Assembly: GCA_017965495.1 (NCBI GenBank)
Contig: JAGCPW010000084.1
Span: 1 to 36,668 of the forward strand
Direction: 5' to 3'
DNA from: Eubacterium sp.
GTDB lineage: Bacteria; Bacillota; Clostridia; Lachnospirales; Lachnospiraceae
Length of the DNA: 36,668 nucleotides
This document shows, piece after piece, positions 22,804-32,276 of this stretch. The notes under the pieces are model-generated. The model saw only the letters and a program-made list of their open reading frames with translations. It searched no databases and was not told the DNA's origin. The position numbers and the translations under genes are program-made. Each line of letters starts with the position of its first letter. Position 1 is the stretch's first letter.

Positions 22804-24711
22804 ATGTCAAAAGATTTCATTACACAGGATGATTGTTACCTTTTTGGAAAGGGAACACATTATGAAATTTATAACAAGTTGGGAGCGCACCTAGTTACAA
22901 GGAACGGACGTAAAGGTGTGTACTTTGCAGTGTGGGCACCTCATGCCGTGAACGTATCTATCATTGGTGAGTTCAATGATTGGATTGGATTCGATCACAA
23001 CATGGAGATGAACAACGAGTCAGGAATATGGGAGTTGTTTGTGCCGGACGTAAAAGAAGGCTGCGCGTATAAGTATGTGATTTCAACAGGTGATGGCAGA
23101 ACACTTTACAAGAGTGACCCATATGGTTTTTACAGTGAAGTAAGACCTGACACTGCATCACGCGTATTTAACATTGATAAATACAAGTGGAAAGATCACG
23201 ACTGGATTGCAAAGAAATCTAGAGAGAATCACTACGAGCAACCAATGTCTATATACGAGTGTCACCTAGGCTCTTGGAAGAAAGATTTCCAGGGTCCAGA
23301 TGATGAAGATGGATTTTACGATTACAAACGCCTCGCCAAAGACTTGGTAGGCTATGTTAAAGAGATGGGCTACACACACGTGGAACTTATGGGTATAGCA
23401 GAGCACCCATACGATGGTTCATGGGGTTATCAGGTAACTGGTTACTATGCTCCAACGTCTAGATATGGAAGCCCTGATGAGTTTATGTATTTGGTGGATG
23501 CTTTCCACCAGGCAGATATTGCAGTAATCCTTGACTGGGTTCCTGCGCACTTCCCAAGAGATGCGCATGGTCTTGCAATGTTTGACGGAGAGCCACTATA
23601 CGAATACGCAGACACAAGACTGGGCGAACACCCAGACTGGGGAACAAAAGTATTTGACTATTCAAAGACAGAAGTTAGCAACTTCCTAATTGCGAATGCC
23701 TTGTTCTGGATTGAGAAATACCATATTGATGGACTTAGAGTGGATGCGGTGGCATCTATGCTTTATCTAGACTACGGCCGCGATGATGGTCAGTGGGTTC
23801 CAAACAAATATGGTGATAATAAAAACTTGGAAGCTATCGAGTTCTTCAAACATCTATCAAGCGTGATGAATTACAGAAACCCTCGTGCTTATGTAATAGC
23901 TGAGGAGTCCACAGCTTGGCCAGATGTTACTAAAGATCCAAAAGATGGAGGACTTGGTTTCTCATATAAATGGAATATGGGTTGGATGCACGATTTCCTT
24001 GAGTACACAAAACTAGATCCTTTGTTCAAGAAAGGCGCGCACAACAAGATGACATTTGGTTTGACATATTGTTTCAGCGAGAACTTTATCTTGGTTCTAT
24101 CTCACGACGAGGTAGTTCACCTTAAGTGCTCTATGTACAACAAGATGCCAGGCTACCCAGCAGATAAGTTTAAAAACCTAAAGACTGCATATATGTTTAT
24201 GTTTGGTCACCCAGGAAGAAAGTTACTCTTCATGGGACAAGAGTTTGCTCAGCTTCAAGAGTGGTCGGAGAAGCGCTCGCTAGATTGGCACTTACTTGAA
24301 GAGCCAGAGCATAAAGATATGCAGAAATTCGTCCATAGACTTTTGGAGATGTACAAGAAGTATCCAGCACTTTATACCGAGACAAAGGGATATGGTGCGT
24401 TTGAGTGGATTAATGCTGATGATAATGAAAGAAGCATCTATAGTTTTATCAGAAAAACTACTGAAGCAGATAATAAAAATTCAGTGGGATTTGTATTTAA
24501 CTTCACACCAATGGAGAGAACAGACTATGTGGTAGGAGTTCCAAAAGCAGGAACATATAAGAGAATCCTATCCACAGAGAATGATGACCAAGCAGTTAAA
24601 TACAAAGCAAAAGAGGGAGAGTGCGACGGCAGACCATACAGACTTGAGATACCACTTAAGCCATTTGAAGCGGTAGCGTTCGAATTCCCTAAAGTAACTA
24701 AGAAGAAATAA
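22804..24711 (+). CDS. glgB: 1,4-alpha-glucan branching enzyme
   Basis: A 635-residue GH13 glycogen branching enzyme, which cuts alpha-1,4 chains and rejoins them through alpha-1,6 bonds. A CBM48-type N-terminal domain (VYFAVWAPHAVNVSIIGEFN) precedes the barrel. Catalytic residues are Asp314 in GLRVDAVASM, Glu367 in IAEESTAWP and Asp435 in LSHDEVVH; their mutual spacing equals that of E. coli GlgB (D405, E458, D526). An in-frame ATG lies at 22774, but 22804 is preferred as GGAG is 6 nt before it. The usual VVHGK is VVHLK here. The other glycogen genes, glgC and glgD, are about 10 kb away at the right end. A membrane-protein gene follows after 14 nt. Confidence 0.95.
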   Translation: MSKDFITQDDCYLFGKGTHYEIYNKLGAHLVTRNGRKGVYFAVWAPHAVNVSIIGEFNDWIGFDHNMEMNNESGIWELFVPDVKEGCAYKYVISTGDGRTLYKSDPYGFYSEVRPDTASRVFNIDKYKWKDHDWIAKKSRENHYEQPMSIYECHLGSWKKDFQGPDDEDGFYDYKRLAKDLVGYVKEMGYTHVELMGIAEHPYDGSWGYQVTGYYAPTSRYGSPDEFMYLVDAFHQADIAVILDWVPAHFPRDAHGLAMFDGEPLYEYADTRLGEHPDWGTKVFDYSKTEVSNFLIANALFWIEKYHIDGLRVDAVASMLYLDYGRDDGQWVPNKYGDNKNLEAIEFFKHLSSVMNYRNPRAYVIAEESTAWPDVTKDPKDGGLGFSYKWNMGWMHDFLEYTKLDPLFKKGAHNKMTFGLTYCFSENFILVLSHDEVVHLKCSMYNKMPGYPADKFKNLKTAYMFMFGHPGRKLLFMGQEFAQLQEWSEKRSLDWHLLEEPEHKDMQKFVHRLLEMYKKYPALYTETKGYGAFEWINADDNERSIYSFIRKTTEADNKNSVGFVFNFTPMERTDYVVGVPKAGTYKRILSTENDDQAVKYKAKEGECDGRPYRLEIPLKPFEAVAFEFPKVTKKK

Positions 24712-24725
24712 AAGAGTAGTAATAA

Positions 24726-26855
24726 ATGGAAAGTAGTAAAACCAAAAATATAATAATTGCATCGATTGTATGTATCTTTATTGCCATTGTGGTGGTAGGT
24801 GTTTTGACTAGATGTTCAGCGCCTAAAAAGAGCAATGACAAGTCTGTTTCTAGTGTGGTGAAAGACCAGGTTCCAAAGATGTCAGCCACATACGGCAAGA
24901 TGAAGACTGGAAACATTTATGGTTACACAAACAATCTACAGGAAAACGTAGAGAGAAATACAATCGTTATTATTAAGCCTGATAGAACTACTACATTTAA
25001 AGTTAATGAAAACGGAGACACTATCCGTTCAATCAGATATGAAGTAAAGAGTACTGATGACGATAGACTTGTAGACCATGGAAAAATCGAGGAGATGAGA
25101 GGCTCCGGCAAAAACGCTTCATTTAACTTTAAGGCTAATGCCATTATGCAGGCGGGAGTAGAGTACAGACTTAAATTTGTCGTGTCTACTGATAAGCACG
25201 ATGTCATCAACTACTACGCAAGAGCAATCATTGCTAAAAACGAATTTGTAGACAAGCAGGTGGCGTTTGCAAAGAGATTCAGCGACAGAACTTTTGAAGA
25301 GACTGAGAGATCAGATTTAATAAACTATCTTGAGACTGACCCCACAGTTCAGAGCAATGACAACTTGGGCAAAGTAACAATCAACTCAAGTTATACAATG
25401 CTTCTTTGGAGCACTTTGGCGGCGGAAAAAATATCGAAGACTAACGTCACCATCAAAGAATGCACAATGAAAGACACTGGCCCAGCCACTACTTATACTT
25501 TGACTTACCAGGTTAAAGCAAAGAATGCTGAGAAAGTAACTGAAAAATACAATGTGTGGGAAACTATCACAGTGTTTAGTTATTCTGGCAAGCAGTACGT
25601 GACTGGCTATGATAGAGAAGTTAACCAGATTTGGGAAGCAAACAAAAACAATCTAGGCGCAAGCTTTATCGATTTAGGAATTCAAAACTATGATTTGATA
25701 GAACACGTTGAGAGCGCAAACAAAAAGTATATTGCATTTGCAATAAATGGTGATGTGTATGCGCAAAACGTTGAGAATAGAAAGTTCTACCAGATTTACA
25801 AGATGGGCGCAAGATCTAGTGAAGAGCTAGAGATGACAAAGACCAAGGTAGTAGACATCGATAACAAGGGTAATGTTGACTACATGATTTATGGTTATAG
25901 CCCAGCGCAAAATCATATAGGAAGAAACGGCATATCTATTATGTCTTACAATTTAAAATCAAACACTTCTAAGGAGCAGGTTTTCATTCCGGTAAAGAGT
26001 ACAGCTGAACTTTTGGACAACCAGCTAAAAACTCTTTGTCACGTGGGAGATAGAACTCTATACATCATGCTTGACGACACAATCTATTATGCAAACCTTA
26101 AAACTCAGGAGTGGGGCAAAGTAGTTGAGCACTTAGAAGCAGGAAGTTATGCAGTAAGTGATGATGGCAAGTACTTAGCCTTCAACAAATATGCAGGAAG
26201 AGATAACAGCGAGAGCATTACAATACTCAACCTAAACAACGGCGAGAAGAGAAGTCTTGATTCAGAAAACGGAGACAAAATCTGCGTGCTTGGTTTCTCT
26301 GGCCAGAGTATGATTTATGGACTAGCTAAGGATAAGGATATTAAGAAAAATAAATTCTTCTCAATGTATGCTTTAAAGATAGTGGACTATGGCCTAAGAG
26401 AGCAGAAGTCATACTCTAAGAAGAATGTATTTATAAAGAACATCGATATTAAAGATGGAATTATCAATATCAAACGTTGGAAGAATGGAAAGAATATTGA
26501 TGATGACCAGCTTCTTGATAATACTGAAGAGGCAATGGCAGTTTGCACATTCAGTTACTACACAGACGATATCAAGATGCGCGAGGAAGTATTGTCATTC
26601 ACTAACAAACTTCCAGTAGATAAAACTACAAAGATTCTTTCACTTGGCGACGTGAAGTTTTCTGATGCATCAGAGATAGAAGCTAACCTTGAAAAGAGAA
26701 AGGGAGATGTCTTCTATGTGTATGGCTTTGGTAAACTTCAGAGTGTGGAGGCAGACAAGAAAGATGCCATCGACCTAGCCAAAAGAGTATACGGTCTAGT
26801 CCTAGATAAATATGGAAAGAAGATTTGGACTAAAGAAGAGCACTACAAAGACTAA
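24726..26855 (+). CDS. Membrane-anchored protein with propeller-like C-terminal half, function unknown
   Basis: A 709-residue protein not recognised by name. A single membrane segment lies at about residues 8-28, followed by a cysteine (TRCSAPKK) and a Ser/Lys linker. Residues about 45-170 look like an all-beta domain (KTGNIYGYTNNLQENVERN). Residues 175-300 are mixed. From about 310, repeated strands such as YAVSDDGKYLAFNKYAGRD and ISIMSYNLKSN resemble TolB or WD40-like propeller blades. The last 60 residues (FYVYGFGKLQSVEADKKDA) resemble a SPOR-like or small alpha/beta end. It starts 14 nt after glgB with a weak Shine-Dalgarno, suggesting coupling. It is probably exported and tethered to the membrane. 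Confidence 0.7.
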   Translation: MESSKTKNIIIASIVCIFIAIVVVGVLTRCSAPKKSNDKSVSSVVKDQVPKMSATYGKMKTGNIYGYTNNLQENVERNTIVIIKPDRTTTFKVNENGDTIRSIRYEVKSTDDDRLVDHGKIEEMRGSGKNASFNFKANAIMQAGVEYRLKFVVSTDKHDVINYYARAIIAKNEFVDKQVAFAKRFSDRTFEETERSDLINYLETDPTVQSNDNLGKVTINSSYTMLLWSTLAAEKISKTNVTIKECTMKDTGPATTYTLTYQVKAKNAEKVTEKYNVWETITVFSYSGKQYVTGYDREVNQIWEANKNNLGASFIDLGIQNYDLIEHVESANKKYIAFAINGDVYAQNVENRKFYQIYKMGARSSEELEMTKTKVVDIDNKGNVDYMIYGYSPAQNHIGRNGISIMSYNLKSNTSKEQVFIPVKSTAELLDNQLKTLCHVGDRTLYIMLDDTIYYANLKTQEWGKVVEHLEAGSYAVSDDGKYLAFNKYAGRDNSESITILNLNNGEKRSLDSENGDKICVLGFSGQSMIYGLAKDKDIKKNKFFSMYALKIVDYGLREQKSYSKKNVFIKNIDIKDGIINIKRWKNGKNIDDDQLLDNTEEAMAVCTFSYYTDDIKMREEVLSFTNKLPVDKTTKILSLGDVKFSDASEIEANLEKRKGDVFYVYGFGKLQSVEADKKDAIDLAKRVYGLVLDKYGKKIWTKEEHYKD

Positions 26856-26916
26856 TTAAACAAAGATATCAAGGCAGTAATTAGCCTAAAATATAGAATA
26901 AAATAGGAGAACAGAA

Positions 26917-27981
26917 ATGCGTTTTATTCACACAGGAGATATTCATCTCGGTGCTACGCCTGAAAAGGGACATCCCTGGGCGGAGACACGAGGAGATGAA
27001 ATCTGGAATACTTTTGAAAGATTAATACTAGAGATTAAGAGCAAGCCAGTAGACTTGTTAATAATCGCGGGAGATTTGTTTCACAGACAGCCTTTGCTTC
27101 GTGAGTTGAAGGAAGTAGATTACTTGTTTTCTACTATTCCTACCACTAAGGTTGTTCTTTGTGCAGGAAATCACGACGCAATAAAGAAAGGATCTTTCTA
27201 CGAAACATTTGAGTGGAGTGATAATGTTATATTTCTAAGCAGCAAAAATGTGGAAGAGTATGATATACCAGAGCTTAATACTTGCATCTATGGACTAAGC
27301 TACTACACTACAGAAAATACAGATGCTATGTATGACCACGTTATAGTAAATGATCCTGATAAGATTAATATTCTAGTGGCACACGGCGGAGATGAGAAAC
27401 ACATCCCAATCAATAAAAAGCGTGTTGCTATGTCAGGCTTTGACTATGTGGCTATGGGTCACATTCACAAACCAGCCATCAATGAGTCAAACAAAATGGC
27501 ATACTGTGGATCTTTAGAGCCAATCGATAAAAATGATATTGGTGACAGAGGATATATTTACGGCGAGGTAGACAAAGACGGTTTAGAGTTACAGTTTATT
27601 CCTTTCGCGAAGAGAATTTATATGGATATGGAATTCCCTGTTACACCAAACCTAACAAATATGGAAATCAAAAACCGCTTGCAGGATGCATATCAAGAGC
27701 ACGGTGATGATAATATGTACCGCATTATATTCCAGGGTTACAGAGACCCTGAATTTGAACTTGATTTTAACGAAATCGAGAATACAGGAAATGTTGTGGA
27801 TATTGTGGACAACACTGTTCCTGATTATGACTTTGGAGAATTGTACGAGGATAATAAAGACAATATTCTCGGAATGTTCATCGGTCGATATATCGACAAA
27901 AACGAGTTGACGCCTGTGGAGGAAAAATCATTGTACTACGGCACAAAGGCGCTTCTGGATGCGATGGAGGACAGACTATGA
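26917..27981 (+). CDS. SbcD/Mre11-like DNA nuclease, YhaO type
   Basis: A 354-residue metallophosphoesterase. All phosphoesterase motifs are present: HTGDIHLG (residues 5-12), IIAGDLFHRQ, CAGNHDAI, VAHGGDE and MGHIHKP. A C-terminal adaptor region of about 130 residues follows. Mre11/SbcD nucleases cut DNA ends together with an SMC-like ATPase. The partner gene overlaps the end of this one by ATGA (27978-27981), which indicates translational coupling. AGGAG precedes the ATG. The gene order corresponds to B. subtilis yhaO-yhaN. A DNA-repair role is inferred from family. Confidence 0.9.
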   Translation: MRFIHTGDIHLGATPEKGHPWAETRGDEIWNTFERLILEIKSKPVDLLIIAGDLFHRQPLLRELKEVDYLFSTIPTTKVVLCAGNHDAIKKGSFYETFEWSDNVIFLSSKNVEEYDIPELNTCIYGLSYYTTENTDAMYDHVIVNDPDKINILVAHGGDEKHIPINKKRVAMSGFDYVAMGHIHKPAINESNKMAYCGSLEPIDKNDIGDRGYIYGEVDKDGLELQFIPFAKRIYMDMEFPVTPNLTNMEIKNRLQDAYQEHGDDNMYRIIFQGYRDPEFELDFNEIENTGNVVDIVDNTVPDYDFGELYEDNKDNILGMFIGRYIDKNELTPVEEKSLYYGTKALLDAMEDRL

Positions 27982-29879
27982 TTATCAAAGAATTAGAATT
28001 AATAAACTTCGGTAAATTTAATAACAAGACTGTCCGCTTCGACAAAGGAATGAACATTATCTACGGAGAGAACGAAGCCGGCAAAACCACACTACACACA
28101 TTTATCCGCGGAATGCTTTTTGGTATCGAGAAACAGCGCGGCAAAGCTTCAGCCAATGACATTTACTCAAAGTACGAGCCATGGGATGATCCTACAAACT
28201 ACCAAGGCAAAATGAGAATTGAGCAAAATGGCAAAAACTATCGAATCGAGAGATTCTTCAATAAGAATAATAAGCGCTTTGCAGTGATAGATGAAGATGA
28301 GGGCAGAGAGTTATCAGGGGAAGAAATAGATAAACTTCTTTCTGGCATCAACGAGGCTTGCTATTACAACACAATCAGTATTAGCCAGCTAGGTAGTGCA
28401 ACTAGCAAGGAACTAGAATACATTCTAAAGAGTTACGCTGCTAACCTTGGCGCAACTAAGTCTATGGAAATTGATATAAAGGAAGCTTTTGCAGACCTAG
28501 ATAAGCAGAGAAAGAAAATTATTGCTGACAACAAAGTAGGGCAAGAGCAAGAAGTTGAAAGATCTTTGAAGAATGCTACAGAAAAGTTAGAAATTTCTGA
28601 AGATGAGCAAAACAACATAGCAGCAGGTCTAGAACAGAAGCAAACTGCACTAGCAGGTGTGGAAGAAAAGCACAAAGAAGTGGCTGCAAAAGACGAAAAG
28701 AGACTAGAGCGCATTGCAAAACAAAACGAGAGAAAAGACAAACTATATCAGGACGCTTTAGTATATACTGCTGATGTGGAAAAATACTCTACATCACTTG
28801 AAAAAGTAAAAGAACACAAGGCAGAGATAGAAGAAAAACTACAGAATTTCAAAGTATCTAGCAGAGAAGTGCTTGATGGACTAGTAGAAAAAGCTACTAG
28901 AAAGAGTAACTTTCCATTCCTATTTATGATTTTATTCCTTGCAAGTTTAGGAGCAGGCGTAGGATTGATAGTAGGAAATCTTGACTGGAACTTGATTAGA
29001 GCGCATTGGCAATTGCCAGCAGCATGCTTTGGCGCAGCCATAGCTTTCTTAATCGCAGCTATTATCAAATACTTCTACAACAAGAAGAAAAAAGCCAAAA
29101 ACCTTGAGAAACTGAAAGAAGTAAGGCAAGTGATCGAAGAGCAGGAGACTGCTAAGCACGAAGAGATTTATATAGAAAGACAGCTTGCAAACAAGAAAGA
29201 AGCTCTAGAAAAGACTCAGATTATGCTAAAGGCTGAGAATGACAACGAAGAAGGCATGGAAGATTTCTCAGATGAACTAAAAGAAGTGCGCGACAAAGCA
29301 ATGGAACTAAAAGAACAAATCAACAGAGCGCAGTGGCAGTTAGAACAGAGCCAAGAACGAGACATAGCTACTCAGAATCAGATTGCAGAGCTAAAAGAAA
29401 TCCAGTCAAATATTATGGATGCAAAACGCGAAGTGGAAGCAATCGAGCGTGCTAAAGAGGAAATAGAAGAGATTGCTGACGAGATCAGAAACAGCTTCGG
29501 CAAGCGTTTGAATGAACGCGCATCATTCTACATGGGCAAGATTACAAACGGCAAGTATGATAATCTAAACATCGACGAGAAGCTAAATATCACTGTAAAC
29601 GGCAAGCATTCACTTGTAGCTGCTAATAGACTAAGTAAAGGTACTATCGAGCAGATATACATGAGTTTAAGACTTGGAGCAGCAGATATAATCTTTGAAG
29701 ATAACGAAATGCCTATATTACTAGATGATGCATTTGCGATGTATGATAATAAGAGAATGGGTAATACAATGAGGTTTATGTCATCAGAGATGAATCAGGT
29801 TATAATGTTCTCATGTCATACACGTGAGAAGGTAATGGCGGATAAACTTGGTTTAGGATATAAGTTGATTACACTATAG
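27978..29879 (+). CDS. SMC/Rad50-like ATPase with membrane hairpin in the coiled coil, YhaN type
   Basis: A 633-residue AAA ATPase. Walker A is GENEAGKT at residues 30-37, with the QLGS Q-loop region near 137. A coiled coil runs from about 165 to 305. Two hydrophobic segments at about 314-333 and 346-366 are separated by a short polar loop and followed by a Lys-rich stretch (NKKKKAKN). A second coiled coil follows to about 505, then the signature RLSKGTIEQIYMSLRLG and Walker B MPILLDDAFAMYD. It is shorter than B. subtilis YhaN (about 960 residues). The membrane hairpin sits where Rad50 has its hook or hinge, so the ATPase heads are probably tethered to the inner face of the membrane. It is coupled to the nuclease gene by overlap. 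Confidence 0.88.
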   Translation: MIIKELELINFGKFNNKTVRFDKGMNIIYGENEAGKTTLHTFIRGMLFGIEKQRGKASANDIYSKYEPWDDPTNYQGKMRIEQNGKNYRIERFFNKNNKRFAVIDEDEGRELSGEEIDKLLSGINEACYYNTISISQLGSATSKELEYILKSYAANLGATKSMEIDIKEAFADLDKQRKKIIADNKVGQEQEVERSLKNATEKLEISEDEQNNIAAGLEQKQTALAGVEEKHKEVAAKDEKRLERIAKQNERKDKLYQDALVYTADVEKYSTSLEKVKEHKAEIEEKLQNFKVSSREVLDGLVEKATRKSNFPFLFMILFLASLGAGVGLIVGNLDWNLIRAHWQLPAACFGAAIAFLIAAIIKYFYNKKKKAKNLEKLKEVRQVIEEQETAKHEEIYIERQLANKKEALEKTQIMLKAENDNEEGMEDFSDELKEVRDKAMELKEQINRAQWQLEQSQERDIATQNQIAELKEIQSNIMDAKREVEAIERAKEEIEEIADEIRNSFGKRLNERASFYMGKITNGKYDNLNIDEKLNITVNGKHSLVAANRLSKGTIEQIYMSLRLGAADIIFEDNEMPILLDDAFAMYDNKRMGNTMRFMSSEMNQVIMFSCHTREKVMADKLGLGYKLITL

Positions 29880-29904
29880 AACACACGCAAACGCGATACA
29901 TACA

Positions 29905-29960
29905 AAAATAAGAACAGCCCCTTGCAAGAGTAAACTCTTGACGGGGCTGTTCCTATTTTT
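29905..29960. terminator. Bidirectional terminator between yhaN-like and prs-like genes
   Basis: GAACAGCCCC at 29912-29921 pairs with GGGGCTGTTC at 29943-29952, and an inner CAAGAG/CTCTTG stem caps it. An A run on the left and a T run on the right make it active for both convergent genes. Confidence 0.92.
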
Positions 29961-29981
29961 GCATGCTTCTGTTTACAAACA

Positions 29982-31154
29982 CTATTTCTTAGCGTTGTAC
30001 TCTTCCACACGCATATTTATTCTCTCAACTGGATTCAATAGATCGCTAATAGAAGAATCGTGATTCAATCTATCAATGAAGGTAGCAGTAAATTTGGCTA
30101 CGTCTACATCAATATACCATTCGCGCTCTAAGAGCTCTGGTGTTTGATATATACAGTTTGTAGTCATTACACGGTAGATTGTACCTTCTTCAAATGCTTT
30201 ATCAAATGTTTCTAGACCGTTTGTGAAGATACCAAAGGTAGCTGCCACGAACACTCTCTTAGCTTTACGCTTTTTGAGCTGTCTAGCTACATCCAACATA
30301 CTCTCACCTGATGAAATCATATCATCAACGATGAGCACATCTTTTCCCTCTACGGACTCGCCCAAATACTCATGGGCTACGATAGGATTTCTTCCATCGA
30401 TTACTTGTGTGTAATCACGACGTTTGTAGAACATTCCCATATTGATACCTAAAACGTTGGCGTAATAAACCACTCTGCCCATAGCTCCCTCGTCAGGAGA
30501 GATAACCATTAGATGATCAGCATCAATTGTAATATCATCTACGTTGCGTAGTAGATATTTGATGAACTGATATGTAGGCATGATAGACTCGAAACCTGAT
30601 AGTGGAATAGCGTTGTTTACTCTAGGATCGTGAGCGTCAAAAGTCAAAATATTATCAACTCCCATAGCTACGAGTTCCTGAAGCATAACCGCACAGTCCA
30701 TAGATTCACGAGCCAAACGTCTATGCTGTCTGCTTTCATATAAGAAAGGCATGATGACAGTAATTCTGTTTGGTTTACCTGCACATGCTGCAATCACTCT
30801 TTTAATATCATTAAAGTGATCGTCAGGTGATTTGTGGTTAGTGTGACCGCAAACTGTGTATTCAACACTATAGTTTGTTACATCGTCAATGATGTAAAGG
30901 TCAGTACCACGAACAGTGTCCTCTAGGGTACACTTTGATTCGCCCGTTCCAAATCTTGGGTTACTGTAATCCAAAAGATATGAATCTTTTTTGTAGCCCT
31001 TGAAAGTGATTGGTGAATCATTCGTCTCAATACGAGTTTTTCTCCAATCGGCAATGTAGGCGTCTACCGTCTCGCCCAATGCCTTACTGCCAGACAAGGC
31101 TACAATAGCCAGAGGTCCGACAGGAATTGATTCTACGTGCTTTCTGTTAGCCAT
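29982..31154 (-). CDS. Ribose-phosphate pyrophosphokinase-like protein, long atypical form
   Basis: A 390-residue member of the PRPP synthetase family. The PRPP-binding loop DVLIVDDMISSGES is at residues 272-285, VISPDEGAMGRVV at 217-229, and a PFLYESRQHRRLARES block (136-151) stands where classical enzymes have the YARQDRK ATP-contact motif. FDAHDPRVNNAIP at 172-184 replaces the usual DLHAxQIQGFF region. Classical enzymes are about 310-320 residues. This one has extra segments at the N-terminus and around 60-115. PRPP synthetases make phosphoribosyl pyrophosphate from ribose 5-phosphate and ATP. GGAGG precedes the ATG. It is the last of four minus-strand genes (murC, dnaD-like, dnaI-like, this). 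Confidence 0.82.
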   Translation of the reverse strand: MANRKHVESIPVGPLAIVALSGSKALGETVDAYIADWRKTRIETNDSPITFKGYKKDSYLLDYSNPRFGTGESKCTLEDTVRGTDLYIIDDVTNYSVEYTVCGHTNHKSPDDHFNDIKRVIAACAGKPNRITVIMPFLYESRQHRRLARESMDCAVMLQELVAMGVDNILTFDAHDPRVNNAIPLSGFESIMPTYQFIKYLLRNVDDITIDADHLMVISPDEGAMGRVVYYANVLGINMGMFYKRRDYTQVIDGRNPIVAHEYLGESVEGKDVLIVDDMISSGESMLDVARQLKKRKAKRVFVAATFGIFTNGLETFDKAFEEGTIYRVMTTNCIYQTPELLEREWYIDVDVAKFTATFIDRLNHDSSISDLLNPVERINMRVEEYNAKK

Positions 31155-31199
31155 AAAATATCCTCCAATTAAGTGAATTTCTTTTTTCGTTTTCCGCGT

Positions 31200-31231
31200 G
31201 AGGAGTCCAAGTCCCGAAAGGACTAGTCCTC
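31200..31231 (-). other. Hairpin over the end of the dnaI-like gene
   Basis: GAGGA/TCCTC outer and AGTCC/GGACT inner stems enclose the dnaI-like stop codon and lie 45 nt before the prs-like start. There is no T run directly after it, so it may slow decay or attenuate rather than terminate. Confidence 0.45.
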
Positions 31232-32224
31232 CCCACCAGAAAACTTTTGAAGTTTTCTTATATCATCACCAAAAATCTTGAAAGTAGAGTAGTATCCCAT
31301 AGCGCGGGAGAAAACTCTGTCATCATATCTATCCTGCATCTCTTCTAAAGTGAGATTAGTTGATATGATAGTAGACTTTTGGTGTATAAGACGTTCGTTT
31401 AAGATTTCGAACAGATAAGTCTCTGAAAGTGCAGTAGTAATTTCTGTTCCCAAATCATCAATAATAAGTAGATCGCAATTTACAATGTCATCAAGATCTA
31501 CATTTTTGTACACAGAGCTTGAGTCTTTGTTGAACACATTGTCAGCTGTTAAATCAAATAATTGGGAAGCTGAAAGATATAGAACTGAGTGGAATGAATC
31601 CATCAATTCCTTGGCAACACAGTTTATTAGGAAAGTCTTTCCTGTTCCTGCTTTGCCATAAAATAACAAATTGTCAAACTCTGTGTCAAAATGATTTATA
31701 AAATATTGGCAATGCTCAACCACCTCTTTTATGTTAGTGCGAGCATCAACGCCAAGATTTTCATCTACGAGCGACTGCGAGAATAAGTCATAGTTGAATG
31801 TAGAAAAATTTTCGCGCTCCAAAATTTGTTTCAATTCTGAGCGAGAGTAGAGAAGCTTAACAATCTCCCTATCCCTACATTCACAAGATTTTCCATTCAC
31901 AAATCCCGTATCGTGGCATTTCTCACAAGTATAGATTTCATCCAGATAGTCCGCAGCAAAGCCGCCTGACAAAAGTAAGGCTTTTTTCTTTTCAGCCAAA
32001 CCCTGGATTTCCTTCTTGATAGATTCTACATCTACAGAATTGCCAGATAATGAACTTCTCATGGCATTGCTAGCAAGTGTAGCAATGTCAGAGTTGATTT
32101 TTGCAATCTCTGGGATCGCTTCCTCAACTTCCGCGAGTCGCTCGTTCATAACTATTTGATTGTCTAAACGTCGGTCAATATAGATTTGCTCTATAGTATC
32201 CAACTGTGAATTACTTAATGCCAT
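31223..32224 (-). CDS. DnaI/DnaC-like helicase loader ATPase
   Basis: A 333-residue AAA+ protein. The N-terminal 90 residues are helical and probably contact the replicative helicase. A zinc-ribbon-like cluster CEKCHDTG...CEC is at about residues 100-116. Walker A YGKAGTGKTFL lies near 189-199 and Walker B LLIIDDLG near 252-259. Bacterial DnaI/DnaC proteins load the DnaB-type helicase on DNA. The frame reaches back to a TTG at 32254. ATG at 32224 is preferred because MALSNSQ resembles the usual start of related proteins, though no Shine-Dalgarno lies directly before it. A nine-codon ORF with a good ribosome site ends just upstream and may couple translation. The dnaD-like gene is immediately upstream. 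Confidence 0.88.
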   Translation of the reverse strand: MALSNSQLDTIEQIYIDRRLDNQIVMNERLAEVEEAIPEIAKINSDIATLASNAMRSSLSGNSVDVESIKKEIQGLAEKKKALLLSGGFAADYLDEIYTCEKCHDTGFVNGKSCECRDREIVKLLYSRSELKQILERENFSTFNYDLFSQSLVDENLGVDARTNIKEVVEHCQYFINHFDTEFDNLLFYGKAGTGKTFLINCVAKELMDSFHSVLYLSASQLFDLTADNVFNKDSSSVYKNVDLDDIVNCDLLIIDDLGTEITTALSETYLFEILNERLIHQKSTIISTNLTLEEMQDRYDDRVFSRAMGYYSTFKIFGDDIRKLQKFSGGED

Positions 32225-32228
32225 TTTA

Positions 32229-32258
32229 TTATTGAACGATGATGAATAATTCAAACAT
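32229..32258 (-). CDS. Possible nine-codon upstream ORF before the dnaI-like gene
   Basis: AAGGG lies 8 nt before ATG at 32258. The ORF reads MFELFIIVQ and ends in tandem TAATAA; the dnaI-like ATG at 32224 follows four bases after the first stop codon. This could explain how a start without its own Shine-Dalgarno is used. Translation of the mini-ORF is not proved. Confidence 0.35.
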   Translation of the reverse strand: MFELFIIVQ

Positions 32259-32276
32259 CGTAACTACCCTTGTAAA

